From: JBDKGH01 sp039798265
GTDB taxonomy: Bacteria > Bacteroidota > Bacteroidia > Flavobacteriales_D > Sanyastnellaceae
Assembly: GCA_039798265.1 (NCBI GenBank)
Contig: JBDKGH010000017.1
Location: 1 to 7,929 of the forward strand
Length of the DNA: 7,929 bases
Direction of reading: 5' to 3'
A model generated the notes under the pieces. It did no database searches and was not told the origin of the DNA. It was given only the letters and a program-made list of their open reading frames with translations. Of the stretch, positions 5,356-7,929 are shown in pieces (positions within the stretch are counted from its first letter, which is position 1; the number at the start of each line of letters is the position of its first letter). Position numbers and translations under genes: made by a program.

Positions 5356-7386
5356 ATGAGAATCGCGCGACTACTACTTTTATCTACAATCGCTATTCTG
5401 TTTGCGGGCTTTGCTAATGCCCAAAACATCAACACGGCCAAGGCTGACGAAGAGTTTAATAACGGCGGTTACCTCGAAGCTGCTCGTCTCTACAAATCGG
5501 CTGCAAGCAACGAAAAAGACCTTGAGCAAAAAGCTCGTATTTTCTTCAATCTCGGAGAATGCTACCGTTTAGCTACGCAGTATGCAGCGTCTATCGAATG
5601 GTATGACAAAGCAATCACTGCTCAGTACTATAACACTGACCCTGAAGTTTACTTCAATCTAGGTCAAGCTTATCAAGAAATGGAAAAGTGGGACGATGCC
5701 GCTACTCAATATAACAAGTACTCTGCTAAAGGTGGTGACAAAGCCAAAGCTGATGCACGTATCAAGGCTTGTAAAGAAGCCGCTAATGTGAAAACAGCTA
5801 AGACACGTATCCTAGTTGAAAACATGGCTGAGCTTAACTCTCCTGCATTCGACTACTCTCTTAACTATTCAAGCAAGAAGTTCGATGAGATGATTTTCTC
5901 TTCTTCTCGTCAGTCTGCTGTAGGCAGTGGCATTGACCCTCGCTCTGGTGAGGATTTTATGGACCTTTTCTTTTCTGAGCGCGATAAGAAAGGAAAATGG
6001 AGCGTTCCTCAACCACTACCCAACACTGTAAATACTCAAAGCAACGAAGGTGCTGCGGCTTTCACCAAAGATTACAACGTGATCTATTTCACCTTCTGCG
6101 AAATCACTGCAGATGAACGTAAAGCGTGTGATATCGTGAGTGCAAAACGTCAAGGTAATGGTTACGCCGCTCCGGTTTCTCTCGGATTGGTTAACCGCGA
6201 ATCGATGGACACTGTTATGGTGGGTCATCCAGCCTTCTCAAATGATGAGAAATACTTAGTATTCGCTTCTGATATGCCAGGCGGAAAAGGCGGAAAAGAC
6301 CTTTGGTACTCTACCTTCGATAAGAAGTCAGACAAATGGTCTACTCCAACTAACCTTGGCGCTATCAATACAGCTGGTGATGAAATGTTCCCTTACCTCG
6401 CAGATGATGGTACGTTGTACTTCTCTTCTAATGGCCATCCAGGTCTAGGTGGTTTGGATATTTTCAAAGCAGATAAAACAGGTGACCTTTCTTTCGGTAC
6501 TGTTTCTCACATCGATTACCCAATTAACTCTTCTTCTGATGACTTCGGTTTCATTTTCGAAAAAGGTGGTGCTCCAGAAGTAAAATACAGTGGTTTCTTC
6601 ACTTCTAACCGTCCAGGTGGTAAGGGTAAAGACGATATCTATCGCTTCATGGAGCCTCCAATGGAGTTCTCTTTGACTGGTGTAGCTTACGATCAAGATA
6701 CCGGTACTCCATTGGCTAATGCCAACGTAGTAGTAAAAGGTTCTGATGGTTCTGATTATGCATTGACTACTGACGGAAACGGTGGTTTCAGTTTGGATAA
6801 AACAAAAATCAAAGCTGAGGTTACTTACTCTGTAGATGTACAAAAAGATAAATACATTGGTACTGGTGACCGTTTCAATACGATCAAATTGAAAGAGTCA
6901 ACCAACTTTACCCGTGAGTATTTCTTGAAACCAGTAATCATCAACATTGAGTACAAAATGCCTTTGGTATTGTACCCATACAATGAAACTATCCTTTTGA
7001 TCAACGATACAGTAAACTCTGCTGACTCATTGAACTACTTGTACGATCTGATGGTGAAAAATCCTAAGTTCGTTATCCAACTCGAAGCTCATACCGATGC
7101 TCGTGGTGCTGATGACTACAACCAAAAGCTTTCTCAAGGTCGTGCCGAAACATGTGTTAGCTACCTCGTATCTAAAGGCATTGACGCGAATCGCTTGAAG
7201 CCTGTTGGTAAAGGTGAAAAAGAGCCTCGCAAATTGACTGCAGCTGAAGGTCCAATCCCTGCAGGTACAGTTTTAACTGAAGCCTATATTAATAAGCTTC
7301 CAGCTGATCAACAGGAACTTGCACATCAATTGAATCGACGAACAATCTTCCGAATTACAGCAACGGATTATGTTCCGAAAAAATAG
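5356..7386 (+). CDS. PorE-like envelope protein: TPR, five-bladed propeller, CRD, OmpA C-terminal domain
   Basis: The ATG at 5356 gives 676 residues and places a signal peptide (LLLLSTIAILFAGFANA, cut after A22) at the N-terminus. An in-frame ATG at 5263 would bury that signal behind 31 extra residues and is rejected. Domains in order: three TPR repeats (about 28-140); five PD40 blades (about 165-431, with repeats such as PAFSNDEKYLVFAS and PYLADDGTLYFSSNG); a carboxypeptidase regulatory-like fold (about 438-502); and an OmpA/Pal peptidoglycan-binding domain (about 537-676). In the last, HTDARG (D581), LSQGRAE (R596) and NRRTIF (660-665) are conserved; the Asp and Arg are the residues that contact diaminopimelate in this family. 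This is the order seen in PorE of the Porphyromonas type IX secretion system. It should sit in the periplasm bound to peptidoglycan. Unlike a lipoprotein, it has no lipobox Cys. It has no por or spr neighbour here, so a T9SS role is an inference; many Bacteroidota carry several such proteins. Confidence 0.85.
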   Translation: MRIARLLLLSTIAILFAGFANAQNINTAKADEEFNNGGYLEAARLYKSAASNEKDLEQKARIFFNLGECYRLATQYAASIEWYDKAITAQYYNTDPEVYFNLGQAYQEMEKWDDAATQYNKYSAKGGDKAKADARIKACKEAANVKTAKTRILVENMAELNSPAFDYSLNYSSKKFDEMIFSSSRQSAVGSGIDPRSGEDFMDLFFSERDKKGKWSVPQPLPNTVNTQSNEGAAAFTKDYNVIYFTFCEITADERKACDIVSAKRQGNGYAAPVSLGLVNRESMDTVMVGHPAFSNDEKYLVFASDMPGGKGGKDLWYSTFDKKSDKWSTPTNLGAINTAGDEMFPYLADDGTLYFSSNGHPGLGGLDIFKADKTGDLSFGTVSHIDYPINSSSDDFGFIFEKGGAPEVKYSGFFTSNRPGGKGKDDIYRFMEPPMEFSLTGVAYDQDTGTPLANANVVVKGSDGSDYALTTDGNGGFSLDKTKIKAEVTYSVDVQKDKYIGTGDRFNTIKLKESTNFTREYFLKPVIINIEYKMPLVLYPYNETILLINDTVNSADSLNYLYDLMVKNPKFVIQLEAHTDARGADDYNQKLSQGRAETCVSYLVSKGIDANRLKPVGKGEKEPRKLTAAEGPIPAGTVLTEAYINKLPADQQELAHQLNRRTIFRITATDYVPKK

Positions 7387-7399
7387 ATAAATCAAAGCT

Positions 7400-7407
7400 T
7401 ATCTTTG
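7400..7407 (+). promoter_or_regulatory. Candidate -7 box for purM
   Basis: TATCTTTG is an exact TAnnTTTG match beginning 14 bases after the stop of the PorE-like gene. It predicts a transcript start near 7413 and a purM leader of about 30 bases. No TTG lies at the expected -33 position. The box sits in a small inverted repeat (CAAAG 7393-7397 / CTTTG 7403-7407) and touches the terminator stem that starts at 7407. Confidence 0.4.
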
Positions 7408-7437
7408 GGGCGTCCAATTCGGGCGCCCCTTTTATTT
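7407..7437 (+). terminator. Intrinsic terminator of the PorE-like gene
   Basis: GGGGCGTCC (7407-7415) pairs with GGGCGCCCC (7421-7429) around AATTC, giving a 9-bp GC-rich stem with one G-T wobble. TTTTATTT follows. It begins 21 bases after the stop and ends only a few bases before the purM ATG, so purM should need its own promoter or readthrough. Confidence 0.85.
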
Positions 7438-7442
7438 GTACC

Positions 7443-7929
7443 ATGACAGATTCTTCTAGATACGGCGCACGTGGCGTTTCTTCACAAAAAGAAGAAGTGC
7501 ACGCTGCCATCAAAAATGTAGATAAAGGTCTTTTTCCTAAAGCCTTTTGTAAAATCGTTCCCGACTACCTTACGGGTAGCGAAGATCATTGCATCGTAAT
7601 GCACGCAGATGGTGCGGGCACCAAGTCTTCCTTAGCTTATATGTACTGGAAGGAAACAGGCGATATGAGTGTTTGGAAAGGCATAGCACAAGATGCTCTC
7701 ATCATGAATATAGATGACCTTCTCTGCGTGGGTGCGCTTGAAAATATTTTACTCAGTTCAACCATTGGTCGAAATAAGAATAAGATACCAGGTGAAGTGA
7801 TTGCTGCGATCATCGCCGGAACAGAGGAATTATTAGCCGAGTTGGATAAACACGGTGTGCATATTCGCTCAACCGGAGGCGAAACGGCTGATGTGGGCGA
7901 TCTTGTTCGTACCATTATTGTCGATAGTA
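7443..7929 (+). CDS. purM: Phosphoribosylformylglycinamidine cyclo-ligase (AIR synthetase), PurM, partial
   Basis: The ATG at 7443 opens a frame that runs 162 codons to the window edge without a stop. The protein begins MTDSSRYGARGVSSQKEEVH. PurM closes the imidazole ring of AIR from FGAM using ATP in de novo purine synthesis, in the cytoplasm. Recognisable PurM/PurL-superfamily motifs are MHADGAGTKSSLAY (53-66), the counterpart of TDGVGTK in E. coli PurM; DALIMNIDDLLCVGA (84-98), the counterpart of the VNDL...GA segment; and STGGETADVGD (143-153), the counterpart of GGETAEM. The stretch YMYWKETGDMSVWKGIAQD (66-84) is of the kind found in Bacteroidota PurM. The C-terminal part is missing because of the window end. 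The gene follows the PorE-like gene at 56 bases with a terminator between, so they are probably separate units. Confidence 0.95.
   Translation, partial: MTDSSRYGARGVSSQKEEVHAAIKNVDKGLFPKAFCKIVPDYLTGSEDHCIVMHADGAGTKSSLAYMYWKETGDMSVWKGIAQDALIMNIDDLLCVGALENILLSSTIGRNKNKIPGEVIAAIIAGTEELLAELDKHGVHIRSTGGETADVGDLVRTIIVDS

Noticed and set aside
7637..7915. 92-codon minus-strand frame at the right end
   Set aside because: It is antisense to purM, whose motifs are unmistakable on the plus strand.
1..7929. Mobile element, CRISPR array, toxin-antitoxin pair, defence system or RNA gene
   Set aside because: No transposase, terminal repeats, spaced direct repeats, tRNA-like fold or small paired ORFs were seen. 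All long frames are accounted for by housekeeping or envelope genes.

Overview
The window looks like ordinary chromosomal DNA of a member of the Bacteroidota. Four things support this. The glutamine synthetase is the long type III form. One gene encodes a TPR / beta-propeller / carboxypeptidase-regulatory / OmpA protein with the domain order of PorE. The PurM N-terminus is of the Bacteroidota type. The best promoter matches the Bacteroidota housekeeping pattern (TTTG about 19 bases before TAnnTTTG), and gene starts are preceded by A-rich sequence instead of Shine-Dalgarno sites. I cannot name the genus.

Layout, left to right: (1) the 5' end of a minus-strand 23S rRNA pseudouridine synthase (RluF type), cut by the window edge; (2) a divergent small heat-shock protein gene (Hsp20), separated from it by 161 bases in which I see no convincing hsp20 promoter; (3) a strong hairpin with T-rich flanks on both strands, between hsp20 and the convergent gene that follows; (4) a minus-strand secreted S9-like protein whose hydrolase domain has lost its catalytic histidine and other key motifs; (5) a 224-base divergent intergenic region carrying a near-perfect promoter and two C-block/G-block inverted repeats in front of glnN; (6) glnN, type III glutamine synthetase, closed by a 16-bp hairpin terminator; (7) a 287-base gap with no gene; (8) a PorE-like envelope protein; (9) a GC-rich terminator abutting a candidate promoter; (10) the 5' part of purM, cut by the right edge.

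The genes do not form one pathway. Each has its own transcription signals, and terminators separate hsp20/S9, glnN/porE-like and porE-like/purM. The functions are housekeeping or envelope related: rRNA modification, protein quality control, a degenerate periplasmic peptidase-like protein, ammonium assimilation, a peptidoglycan-anchored periplasmic protein and purine synthesis. I found no RNA gene, insertion sequence, CRISPR array, phage gene or defence system. The points most worth a second look are the S9 pseudoenzyme and the glnN control region.
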